From: Brachycybe producta
Taxonomy: Eukaryota > Arthropoda > Diplopoda > Playtdesmida > Andrognathidae
Direction of reading: 5' to 3'
DNA: 64,000 nt
NCBI GenBank assembly: GCA_036925085.1
Contig: JAUPFP010000025.1
Coordinates: 558,001 to 622,000 of the forward strand
Shown: positions 23,511 through 36,600 of the stretch, piece by piece
Layout: the number at the start of each line of letters is the position of its first letter
Numbering within the stretch: the stretch's first letter is position 1
The notes under the pieces: generated by a model
Told to the model about the DNA's origin: nothing
Seen by the model: the letters and a program-made list of their open reading frames with translations, nothing else
The model's database searches: none
Position numbers and translations under genes: made by a program

Positions 23511-23829
23511 CTAAAATACGCTCCCACGAGACTTCGGTTCTTCTCCATGAATATTTTCATTGGGCATAAGGAAGGGGCAATTGACTTTTAGTGTCCCATG
23601 GATTAGGTTTTAAACTTGGGATCCATTGGAGAAAATAAATTTTGTTTTTTCTGTTCACTAAAGAATAGAATTCAACAGAGTTTGGGTTAAAATATCTCAG
23701 CCAAATTTACTTTTAAGATTTTTCTAGCCCTAACAGAAGAAGCAACCTTTAGGAAACAGTGTAATGGAATACCTTTGACTTATACTAGGGTTTCTTAATA
23801 GAGTATGAATTATTATTTGTTAAAATCTT

Positions 23830-24260
23830 TTTTCAACAGAAATTATTTTAATTCAGTTTTTTTTTAAATCTTTATTTAGTAAAAAAAAGTTTTAATTCAG
23901 TTTTTTTTTAATTATTTATTTTCATTGAATAAATATTTTAAAAAACTGAATTAAAACTTTTTTTTAATATAATGAGTTGAGTTTAATATAATATAGTTCA
24001 GTTTTTAAAATCATTTTTCGTGACACAAGAAGTTTTAACTGAGTTTTTCTTAATATTTATTAAATAAAAGAGACTTTAATTTAGTTTTTAAAATCATTAT
24101 TTATGAAAAAATAAGTTTTAATTCAGTTTTTTTTTTAATATTTATTCAATAAAAGAAGCTTTAATTAAGTTTTTAAAATCATTATTCATGAAAAAATAAG
24201 TTTTAATTCAGTTTTTTTAAATATTTATTCAATAAAAGAAGTTTTAATTCAGTTTTTCGT
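23830..24260. repeat. Tandem repeat upstream of IMP3
   Basis: AGTTTTAATTCAGTTTTTTT and AATATTTATTCAATAAAAGA alternate with AAAATCATTATTCATGAAAA in units of roughly 85-100 bp, about four to five diverged copies. Ends about 430 bp before the IMP3 start codon. Confidence 0.65.
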
Positions 24261-24599
24261 AGCGTTTATGGTACTAAATTCAGCATCCTTATGGTATCCA
24301 TTTTGAATTATGAAGCAGACGACAATAAAATGTTTCATATTATCCTCACTAGGCGACGCTTTAGCTTTGCTAGAAAATATAAAACTAAGGAAAAATGAAG
24401 TAGTTTTTTCTGAAGTTAGAATTAAGCAGACAAATATGGCGTATTTTAAGCAAAACTGTACGCAAAGCTTACGCCATATTGGTTTTATTTTTTTCATGTC
24501 CTATGTTATCTTACTCAATAAATGTGCTTCATAATATGGCGGATACAAATAGGTTCATGACTTTTTTGATTTTTTGTACAATATTCCAGATTGTTACGT

Positions 24600-24685
24600 G
24601 AAGTTTCAAGATGGCCGCGCCCACGTGTTAACGTCGTTGTGTTATTAGCATTTTATTAATCTTTTAAGTGAAGTTTTTGTCGAAA
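24600..24685 (+). promoter_or_regulatory. Probable IMP3 promoter / 5' UTR region
   Basis: AAGATGGCCGC at 24608, the core of a YY1-type site, overlaps a GC-box-like CCGCGCCCAC and the E-box CACGTG at 24622-24627, about 60-80 bp before the ATG. YY1-type and E-box sites are typical near starts of growth and ribosome-biogenesis genes. The start site itself is not visible. Confidence 0.45.
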
Positions 24686-27600
24686 ATGGTTCGAAAATTG
24701 AAATATCACGAGAAGAAATTATTGAAGAAAGTTGATTTTATATCGTGGGAAGTTGACAACAACTTAGAAGAAGTACGACTTCTTCGTCGTTATCACATAC
24801 AAAAAAGAAGCGATTACGTTAAGTAGGTTCCTTTATTTCTTTGGTTTTTTCTTTATTTGTTATGTCTCATTTGTCTAATGTATATCTTAATTACTTGGTC
24901 TGATTTCGATCTGTTGTGAGATTCATTAAATCTCATACCCCCACGCTGTGACATTTCTGAAGCAGGGCGTTTGTTCCTCGTTGCCATGGAGATAAATCAT
25001 AGGGGTAACGTAAGATGGCGTCTAGTTATGGTATTTCTAGTTATAAAGACGCCATCTTTGTACTCGTCTCGTGCGGTAGTTCAGGCTTCAGTAACACGAT
25101 TTCATGTCGTCTTTTTTTCTTTCTTATCCTAGATATCTTTAAATGATTATTAGAAGAAAAAAACAAGTTACAAAATATATAAATGAATATAGAACACATA
25201 AATGATATTCTAAGGATGCAATTCATTGTTTTATCTTATTGTTTTTAATTTTTTTTTTAAAAAAATGGGTCAAAATGCAAATGTTTGTTATAAAAAATGG
25301 TTTAAAATTCTGAAATATACTTCATGTAATTAATCTAATTAATAATAATACTAATGAACGTTTAATTTGATAGATACAAGAAACTCGCTCGACATATTCG
25401 TGATTTGGCTCGACAGATTAAAGAACTCGATCCTAAAGATCCGTTTCGAACAGAATCCAGTGCAACTCTATTAGACAAACTGTGAGTACTCACTCACCTT
25501 TTAAACCAATACTCATTGAAATACCATTGAGAAAAAATACTTAAATTGCAACAATTTGTCATTGGTGGTGAGGGAGAAGGATGGAATGAAGGGGTGGGTG
25601 TTTGCGTTGTTGTGTGCAACACGTGTGAAAATGCATTTGTGAGAGAGAGAGATAGGAGGAGGTAGAGATAGGAAGATGATGGAGGGAGATTGAAACATTT
25701 GAAGAGAATGAGAGTAAGAGTGAGATAGAAAGATGGAGGGAGTTTGATATTTAATGCAGTGGAAACCGTTTAACACGAAAGTCAGAGGGTCAAGAGCGTC
25801 AGACCAAATATCAACCAAGTAACAAACCAATTAGAAATTGATGAAGCTCATAAAAGGGGCGGAGCAAACGAAAAGTTAGTGTTGGGCACACTTGCCTGTG
25901 AAGAAGAGATAGAGAGATGGAAAGTAAAGCCTTGTTTTCACGATGATAGTTTTCACGATAGTTGCTGTCATGAAGACTACGTGATAGTCACTATCACACT
26001 GTTGCGATAGCACTATCACACTATCTCGTTTGACTAGATAGTTGATAGTACTGTCGTAATATAGTAATAGTAGTTGAGTGACCACTTGTAGGGGAAATAT
26101 CCACTTTGTAGGGAAATTTGGCTTCTGGAGAGAGAAAGAGAGGCAACACTGTTGTGTTGACTCAATGATATCTGTGAAGTAGACGTCACACTGTCACATG
26201 TGACAGAACTATCACGGTTACTTCAAGACATGTAGACAGTTGCTATCGTGAGAGTGAACTATCGCAACTTTTCATGACAGAGCTACTCTCAAGAACGAAC
26301 TATCGCCGTGAAAACGATTGTTTTAATTGGCTCGCGAGCCACACAAAGTTGAGAAACTTTCGTTTCTTGCTGACATCATTGGACAACGCCCTCTTACGAC
26401 AATGACATAAATTAACAACAAAAAACATGACGATAAATAAACAATGTAAAGAAGGGGAAAGTAGAAAAAAACATAAAACAAACTGCAAACAGAAAAACAT
26501 AAAACACTTCATTTTTTAAATTTACTTTTCATTTTTTTTTTTTGCTTTTTGCAAAAACCGCAAATAAAAAACGAAACAACTTCAAAAGGAAGTTTTTTTT
26601 TGTTGTTCGTTTCTTATTTTTCTCAGAACCACAGAAATGCAACAAGTAAAATTCATGAATTATTGAATGAAAAAAAAAAAAAAAGAAAAACATTGAACTT
26701 GGTCATCTGCTGACCAACAGAAGGTGGATCGCTAAAATGACCATTCAAATTTCTAAACTTTATCTTCTCAGTTAATTTGTAAACACAATTCAGATTAACA
26801 TAAACAATCTGAATAAAGTTCACTTTAAAATCAACACATTACTTTTGTACACACATCAGACAGGCATTTAGAAATCGGGACGAACTTCAGTTGGCTCCGC
26901 CCCTTTTTATGGCGACCAGCAACTTCTAATTGGTTTGTTGTGTGGTTCGACGTTGAAAAGGGCGGAGCATGTGACGGCAGACTACATAACCAACCAATTA
27001 GAAGTTGCCGGTCGTCATAAAAAGGGCGGAGCCGACTTTTGTTTATCCCGATTTCTAACTGCCTGTCTATACATGGGCAGGGCTGACCACAGGCATTTAG
27101 AAATCGGGAAGAACTTCAGTTGGCTCCGCCCTTGTTATGACGACCGGCAACTTCTAATTGGTTTGTTGTGTGGTTCGACGTTGAAAAGGGCGGAGCATGT
27201 GACGGCAGACTACATAACCAACCAATTAGAAGTTGCCGGTTGTCATAAAAAGGGGCGGAGCCAACTTCTGTTTGTCCCGATTTCTAAATGTCTGCGACAC
27301 ATAAGAGTTAAATGAATTCAAATTAAATGTGTTTAGGTGTGAATTATACTGAATCCAGTTAAGGACAATTAACGAAATAAAAATTGACTTTATTATTATT
27401 TTAAAAATTGAAATACTAAATCAATATTTTGTCAATAGTTTATATAAATTATATTTAAGTAAATTAACTCAATATTTTGAGATTATTAACTGAATAAATT
27501 GAATTCGACATATTGTTTGTTTGTCCTTCACAGGGCTCTGTAGATCATTTATTATCAGGTGTGTACTAGGTATAAGGAGAAACTTGAATGTGTTTTAGAA

Positions 27601-30600
27601 ACTAGAAAAGGTAGCTGAATCACTTAAGAATGTATTTTCTTTCAAAATAAGCTTTTTATGCAAGGTTGAAAAATGACCCTCTCTTAAGCAGACGATATTT
27701 TTAAAAATATTGTCCAATAAAAAAGTTTATTTTGAAAAATATCAACAGGAGAAAAAAAAACATCCTTAAGTGACTTGAGCTACCCTTCTAGTTTTTAAAA
27801 CATTTGAAATTTTTTATTTCTGTGTCTCAGAAGAGAAACACTAAGGAATTAATGTGAAAGTGTTAGAAACTACAACGATACCTCAATCATTTAAAGGTAT
27901 TTTCATGGATGACATCTGACATCTTTCAAAATAAGCTTTTTATGCGAGTTTGAAATTGGCTCTGCTTTAAGCAGACGACATTTTTTTTTAAATTTTGTCT
28001 CTAAAAAGTTTATTTCGAAAGATCTCAACATAAAAATAACCTTAACATCATGATTGAGCTACCCTTCTAGTTTCTAAAACACTTTCTAGTTTTTCTTAAT
28101 TTGGCTCTGAATTTTGAAAATCAGCTGTTCATAATACGTACATCTTAACGACTTGAATCATATTCTTATTAGAAAAAAAATGGACAAAATCATTCAAAAT
28201 TCAATCTTTGTTTCTTTTATAAACCGGTTTGAGCTGATGTTTCCAGATACTTTTTCGAAGACTTTTCTAAATTCTCGTTCAAATAACCATCGAGAACCTT
28301 TTCGATGTTGTTTTGAGAAAGATTTTCACTAAGTAAAGTGAAAATGAACCAGTCTCCATAGTCAATCTTTTGAACCAGCTTATTGATGACCGTGTAATGG
28401 ATGCAGTGGTTATGCTCTGCTAGTTTTCGAACCCTCTTCGGAAGACTTGCGAAAAGGAAGATCCGATCCGCAACCGTCCATCCGTTAAGTCCGATCAGAA
28501 CAACGAATACGATCCAAAGATAACCGAAAATCTTTTCGTTGATGCCACTCATGGAAAGGACACACAGAGAATGATCTTCACGAAGTTCCATTGAACCGCT
28601 TCGATTAACCAAGTTGGCGAAGGAACAGTTAACCAGTTTGGGAAAAACACTTGCGGTTGTTTCTCTCTGGAAACGGATCGCTTCTTTGCCGATCTTATGG
28701 AAATCACCTTCGAGAAACATATTCGTTACGATCATTTGGCAAAGAATGTTAACGAAATAGAGAACTTCGCAGGTAAAGAAGCCGTAAGAGTACATGGCAT
28801 GATTTCCACTGCTGTGTTTTAGGTAATCGATAAGGAGACGTATTTTATTATCGGCTTTGGCGTTCGAAAGAACGTTGATTCCGGATACCAATTGTTTTAT
28901 CTTTCCACCTTCGATAACGTTCCAGATGTAACGAGGAAAGTAAAAAACGAGAGCTTCGAGGAAGAGAAAGAAACCGACCCATTTGTAATAGTCCAACTTG
29001 AGGGTCTTCTTCTCAACTGGTGTCGTCAGATTTCCACTGTTCCAACAGATCGTGTTTATGAATGTTTCGTCGAGTTTGCCGACTTTGGAACATGTTATCG
29101 GTTTGCCGAAATACTGTTCCGTAGTAACGGTTGCTCCTAACGCGAGCAACAGTACGGCTATAGCCTTGTATTGAAGGAAGAATATCTGATGGTCTGTCAC
29201 CACTTTGTCTCTATGAATGAGGCCTTTGAAAGCCGACACTAGATCCAACATCTTTACGGATTACTGAGTCATTTGAGTTTTGAGATCTCTGATCTTATTA
29301 TTATTATTATTCTGAATAAAATTGTTGGAAGTTTTAAATATTTATTTAATAAAAGGGTATAAAACTCCTCCTAATGTCAAATTTTCGCTTTCGATTCTTC
29401 AAGCAAAGTTTCGCTTTCGAGGTCGTTCAACTAAGCATGGTATTCTTAGTTATTACGAATTCGAAATAAAAAAAAAGTGGAAAAAGCTACTTTACATGAA
29501 GCCACATCCTTAGGAAAGTTTTTGTTTATTTTGCTTTTCAATAAAGTTAAAATCTACTTGAAAATATTAAGTTATATTTACACATTAAAGTGTATGTAAC
29601 ATCAAGAATTTCTCGATCGGCACACCTAGCTAAACTGACTTAACACCTTTTTACGAATCGCTGGATTGTGTAAACAGTGTGTCTGGAAGGCTTTGCAAAA
29701 GAGATTCAAAGTTCAAAAAGAGGATGAAGAAAGGCTTATACAGTAGAACGTCGATTATCGGAACTAATGTCGGACATGACTAGTTCTGATAATTATCGAA
29801 ATCCCATTAAAATGGAGTAAATCAAGAAGAATAAGAATAAGTAAAATAAATTGGTTCCGATAACCGACGTTCCGATAATTGATGGTTCCGATAACTTAGG
29901 TTCCGATAATCGACGGTTGATGGTTCCGATAATCGACGATTTCAATAACTGACGTTCCGATAAACGACGATTCTAATTGAAGTTCTGATAATCGACGGTT
30001 CCCATAATCGACGGTTCCCATAAACGACGATTCCGATAAACGACACAATTGTATATACACAATGCTCTAATTCATGACGTTTTTCTTCGTAAGATGGAGT
30101 TGAACTACCTTTATGTATACCTTGGTTTTTTAAAGTTTCGAAACAAACAGTTTCACTTTCAGTTCTTGAAATACTTTCTCTCGAAAGTGAAAGGTTTTCT
30201 TAAATAATAATAATATTAATGTTTCATTTCAATTGGCCACAAAAATATTACAAGAACACCGTACAATGAAGCCATTTTGATCAATAAACAGCAAACTGAA
30301 GTTAGCAAAGGCTTGGTTTATTCAGTCTTGTTTCGAGGTTTTTTTTTTTTGTTGTTGTTGTAGCAAACATGCCGAAGTTGGATTTCGTAAAAGCGTTCGA
30401 CGAGATCTCGAAACCAAAGGAAGTGGTCAGTGACAACGCACTGTTTGTTGTCCACTACAAGGGACTTCCGCTTATGTTTCTAGTTTTTGGAATGTTGGCT
30501 TTGAGTAAGCAATACGTTGGAAAGCCTATTTTATGTCAGGAACCACCTGATTCCAAAGTTTTGTCCGGTACAACAGTGACTGCCTACTGCTGGCACCAAG

Positions 30601-33600
30601 GTACTTTGAAATCGGCTACGAACCCTCCGGATGAACTGAACCTAGACTATTACAAGTGGGTCAGTTTCTTTTTTATCATATTGGCTGTCGTTTTCTACAT
30701 TCCTCGGTATGTCTGGAGGGTCTTCGAAGGAGGAAAACTGAAACAACTTCTGGAAGGATGTCGTTCGGATCTGTTTAACGTCAAAGAGAAACATTGTGGC
30801 GATCTCGCGTCGTACGTTCGAAACACAAGAGGAACTCATCACTTTTATGCCGTCAAGTACTTTGCTTGCGAGGGTCTCAACTTTGCTTTGGTTGTGGTCA
30901 CTTTTGTGATGACCAACGTGTTTCTAGATTGGAATTTCTCGGCGATCGGTATGGATGCTATTAGTTTCGGAGCACATACCGAGAAGAACGTCGCAAAACG
31001 TGTCTTTCCCAGTCTTGTACGATGTCTTTATCATCCTATGGATACTTCCAAGAATGAGACCACTGGTCAAGTCTTGTGCGTACTGCCACTCAGCGAACTA
31101 AACGAAGAGATGTTCGGACTTGTGTTCGTTTTGTACGTGTTTCTGTTGGTTGCCAATACGGGTCTTCTGGTCTATCGTATGATTCTGTTGTTTTTTCCGT
31201 ATGTTCGTGTTCAAGGACTCTTGTATCAGTCCGTTTATGCTGATCAAGAGGTCATTGAGTGCGTTCTAACTAGAGGAAAATATACTGACATTGGAGACTG
31301 GTTCATATTGTCCCAATTTTGTACCAATTTGGATGCGGTTCAGTTTAAGGCTTTACTACAAGGCTTGGCCGAGGAATCACAGACTTCACCCATGAGCATG
31401 GGTGAAGTTTGTGAACTATTGTAGCCTGATGGGCACTTGCAAAAGCTCATGAGGTTTTTGTTAATCTTGTGGACCTACTGGGCTTTTCGAAACCTCCATC
31501 CAGCCCAAGAGACAGGTTGTTAGAATTAGGTGAAAACTTCAGTTGGCTCCGCCCTTGTTATGACGACTAGCAACTTCTAATTGGCTGGTTATGTAGTCTG
31601 ACGTCGAAAAGGGCGGAGCATGTGACGTCAGACTACATAACCAGCCAATTAGAAGTTGCCAGTCGTCATAACAAGGACGGAGCCAACTGAAGTTTTCACC
31701 TAATTCTAACAACCTGTGCCCAAGAGAAGTTACAATTCTCGTGGGCCTAATGGACTTTAGGACACTCCTGTCCATCGCCCTGGCTGTCTTCCAGGGGCTC
31801 ATGGGCTTTGTTGCCTTAACGCACTATAGTTTTGTGAACAGTGTTTTGCTTTGTGGACAAGAAAACCCCCAAAACTTAACTGAACCTGTTCCTTTTAGTG
31901 TATTTCATTAAAATTAATGGTAAAAAGTATAAAATGTTGATGTATTTTTTAAAGAAATGGGTTATAAAACCTGTTACTTATTTGTTATGAATGTTTTTGT
32001 GTAGTTTTTCGATGTTAAAATGTAATATAATTTCAATAAAAAAATATAATATGTAAGGCTGTTTCAAATTCTTTAATTTTTAAAATGTTGTAATTTAATA
32101 AAAATTGAAAATAAAATATAATTTAGGGGCTCGGATTTTTATGAAATATCAAAAGCAAAATGTTTCTCAAATCTGTGGCTCAAGTGCCACTTGTGAAGTC
32201 ATCATCATCATCATCATCATTATCATCATTAGAGCAACTGCAATTATGATTTTGCTAATCAAAAAAGGCAGAAGCAGTTGGGCGCAGCCAGAAAAATGTG
32301 TCCTGATTGGTTATTTAGGTTTGTTACGTGTTCGATTCTGTTTGTTATTGGTCAGATGCTCATAAAAGGGCAAGGCTAACATAATTTTTCTGGCTACGCC
32401 CAACTGCCTATAAAAAGGCTGGTTTAGAGGCTAGATATCTGGTTACTAACTTACTATCAGATGTCAGCTACAGTTCTAGCCTCTCATCCAGTGTTTTTTT
32501 TAATTGAACAGAAATTAGAATTTTAGAAATAACAAAAAAATCAGGAATATTTCTATGGTCCGAATATATGTATGTATGGCGCTTCTGGTAAATGCCTTCT
32601 TATAAAGTGAAATTCCGTGTGATTTTTTGCAGTACGTGTTTTTTAAGAAAGCTCCATAGAAAAAAAGAAATTCTTGTGTAAATGTAAGGTAGATGGCGCT
32701 ATGCAACCTCCTTAGGGGGCCCAGCTACACACGTGCCAATTAGTTGAAATAGAATGCAGCTTTTTAGCTCTAAAAGCGTCCAAAACAACCTTAATTATCA
32801 GCACGTGACAAACTTACCCCCAGAACATAATATAAGTGAAGCGAGAGCACGTGTAGAAATAGCGATGACGTAATTAAAAGTTTGCCAAGTGAAAAAAAGG
32901 AAGAAGGTGAGTCAAGAGTTGAAGAGTGTCAGTGCATTTCTGTGGGAGGAGGGCTAGTGGCGCCATCTAACGCTACACGCACAAAATAAATGATCTACTT
33001 GTATTCTTAAGTCCAAGAAATAAGCACTTTTTTTAAAAGAATTTTTCGCGTGTCTTATTGTGATGTCGGTTTTTTTTGGGGCGGGGGGGGGAGGGGAGTT
33101 TCCATTTGGTGGGCCAACAGTTGTTTTTACTCATTTGAGAGAAGGGAATAAAGTTGACATTATTTACTTGTATTGCGTTACAAAACATTTGTGGCCACTA
33201 GATCTCTCTACTTTATAATGGATTTTGTATATACACACACAGTTAGGGGAGGGGGGGGGCCAACAGCAAAAAACAAGTGAAAGTGAGATTTAAAATGTAG
33301 AAAAGTGCATTAATTTGAATGCAACAGGGAGGTGGTGGTGGTACTAGGAGGAGGAGGACGAGGACGAGGCTAGGAAGGTTATATTCTCGTATAGGAGGTT
33401 TAGAATTGGAAGGGAACAGAAAAAAAGGTCACAAGAGGTCAGTTAACATGTGCTCGTGTGGCAGAGAAGAACTGTGGGAAACCGAATTTCTCCTCTTCTT
33501 TTTTTTTTGTTGTTGGTCCCATCATCTCTTTTCAAGTTTTGAAACTGAAGACTTGTTAATAATGGCGTGACCATTTTTTTTTATATGGACTAGAAGGGCC

Positions 33601-36600
33601 ATATGATACCAGATGATCATGTGTGTCTTATTGGTAATAAAGTCTTGTTTTGGCGCCAAAAAGTAGAAACAGGCATTTTTACAAAATGAAGAGAAATTAG
33701 AAAGTTTTTTTTTAAGAAACTAGAAGGGTAGCTCAATCATTGAAAAGGGTATTTCTAATTTTCTACATGTTGATATCTTTTAAAATAAACTTTTTTTTAT
33801 AGACAAAACTTAAAATATATTGTCTGTTTAAAATTTGACCATTTTCGAACAGACATAAAAAGCGTATTTTGAAAGATATCAACAGCCAAATACCATTTAA
33901 GTGATTGAGCTACCCTTCTAGTTTCTAAAACACTTTCAAGTTTCTCTTTACGTGTTAAAACCACCTTAAGATGGTTTATGAACAGCTGATTTTTAAAGTC
34001 ATTTCCTGTTTTTTAGGTGCAAAATTAAGAGAAAGATGAATGTGTTTTAGAAACTAGAAGGGAAGATCAATCACTTAATGGTAATAGATTGATATCTTTC
34101 AAAATAAGCTTTTTAGGTAAGTTTAAAAATAACTCAACTTAAAGCAGACAATATTTTTTTAAAATTTTTTGTCTATAAAAAGTTTATTTTGAAAGATAAC
34201 ATGAAAATTACCTTTAACGGATTAAGCTACTCTTCTAGTTTCTAAAACACATTCATGTTTATCTGTATTTTGCACTGGAATGACTGAATAATGTAGAGTT
34301 CGAGGCGACGTTTGCACTTTAAAACCACCTTAATGGCTATTTTCATATTGATATCTTTCAAAATAAACTATGGTGTTTTCATGTTGATGATATTTTACAA
34401 AATAAACTTTTTAGGTTGAGTTTGAAAATGACACAACTTTAAGCAGACAATATTTTTTTAAATTATTATCTAATATAAATAGTTTATTTTGAAAGATACC
34501 AACATGAAAATACTCTTGATTTTGAGCTACCCTTCTAGTTTCTAACTTGAAATTTTAAAGTTTAAACTTTAAAATTTCAAACATTTCTCCTCAAAATTGG
34601 ACAGAGAATGTTTGGATTTTTATTTTAGTTTTGTGTTCTTCCTTTGTGAATTGATGCAATTTTTACCAAAACCTCGAAATATGTCATTTTAAGCTATTTA
34701 GTAGAAAAGATTACTTCAAAAGATTCAAATTGAAAAATAATAATAATGAAGAAATTTATGACTTGTTTTAATTTGTGATCCATTCAATTCAAAAAGATGA
34801 ATCTCTATGAGAAGATTGGGAAGAATAAAAGTGTAAGTGATTTTTAATACAATGAGGAAGAATTATCCCTAAATCCCAATTTTTCTCCCTGTACTGTCTC
34901 TCCATGTTACAACTAGAAACAGGAGGAGGGGTCCTTAATAAGGTGGTATCCTTGTACAATGTAGGGCCTCCTTACTCAATACCCATTGAGGAGAGGAGGG
35001 CCTCACTCACTATCATTATGTACCTTTTTATATTATAAAAAAAAGTTACCCCCAGAAAAAAATTTATTAGCTTTAGGGGTGATATACCCTGGGTATATGT
35101 GACAGAGGGATTTTTTTTTGGTCATTTGTTGGGGGGAGGGGGTCCTTCTACACTCTATCCTCACACTTGATGCACGGAAACACTTGTTTTTTTTTTTGAA
35201 GGGTGGAGTGTGAGGGGTAGGATTTTTTTGTGTGGGGGGTGTGTGAGGGGTGTAAGGGATAAGTGAGGTGTTTTTTAGGGGTGGTCAACTTGTTGCACAT
35301 TTGCTTTACATAAAAAAAGGTTTCGTTGTTTATGGAGGAACATCATTTATGGTGTGTGTTCATGAATATATATTTTCTGAGGGTAAGAGGGGTGGAGTCT
35401 GGATGGATGGAGAGGGGTATTGGAGTAACAGTTGCTTTTCTTACCCCCTCTGGGGTTTTTTTTTTATAACCAATTTTTGTGTTGTCTAGAATGGAGTCTG
35501 AGCACACAACCCCTTAGAAATTTACCCCTAGGAAGAAATTAACAACAACAACAAAAAAACTTAGGGAATTTTGGAAGTGGATAATTATGGATTGTGATTG
35601 TAAATAAAAAGTTGAACATAAACTTGTTTTTTTTTTTAAAGATGCAAAGGTCGTAGATTGTTAGAAACTAGAAGAGTTACATGTGAATTTTTTTTTAGAA
35701 GTATTTTCGTGACGATATCTTAAAAAATAAACATTTTAAATAGATGCACTGCTAGAAAAGTGAAAAAAAATGGGCTTGAAACTGTCGTAAAAAGTTTACA
35801 TTTTAAAATTACTATGAGAATTTGGAAATAATTTGAAGTTTTGTTAAAAACTGTAATAGTAAATGTGTTTTCTGAAAGTAATTTCGTGATGATATCTTGA
35901 AAAATAAACTTTTTACATAAAAGGACTAGAAAACTAAAACTAACTGCCGTAAAAAGTTTACTTTTTGAAATTACTATGAGAATTGGAAAATAATTTAAAG
36001 TTTTGTTAGAAACTGGAATAGTAAATGTGTTTTGTGAAAGTCATTACGTGATGATATCTTGAAAAATAAACTTTTTACATAAAAGGACTAGAAAACTAAA
36101 AAAAAAAATGAGTTTGAAACTGTCGTAAAAAGTTTACATTTTAAAATTACTATGAGAATTTGAAAATAATTTGAAGTTTTGTTAAAAACTGGAATAGTAA
36201 ATGAAGTTTCTTAAAAGTAATTTCGTGACGATTATCTTGAAAAATACACTTTTTAAAGGCACAATAGAGATATTTGTTAGTTTTTATAAATCACTGTTTA
36301 GTGAAAGAAGTGTTTCGAAATTGCCGTAAAAAGTTTACTTTTTAAAATTACTTTGAGCACTAGGAGATGATTTAAAGTTTTGTTAGAAACTGGAATAGTA
36401 AATGAATGCGCTAAAAAGTAATTTAGGAGCGATATCTTGAAAAATAAACTATTTTTAAACATTTGAATAGTTTTAGTTTTTTAAAGTGAACTTTTAGTTT
36501 AAAAACTATTTCAAAACTGACATAAAAAGTTTGCTTTGGAACGAATTTAATGATTTTAAATCAATCAAAATAAACTTATTTATAGACAAAAATTTTAAAA

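Noticed and set aside
26935..27315. 126-codon open frame
   Set aside because: It runs through two tandem family B elements and repeats the same peptide twice. It exists because the copies are young; no start context or domain.
28892..29140. 82-codon + frame
   Set aside because: Antisense shadow of the innexin gene on -.
31539..31802. 87-codon - frame
   Set aside because: It is made mostly of the family B element in the innexin 3' UTR.
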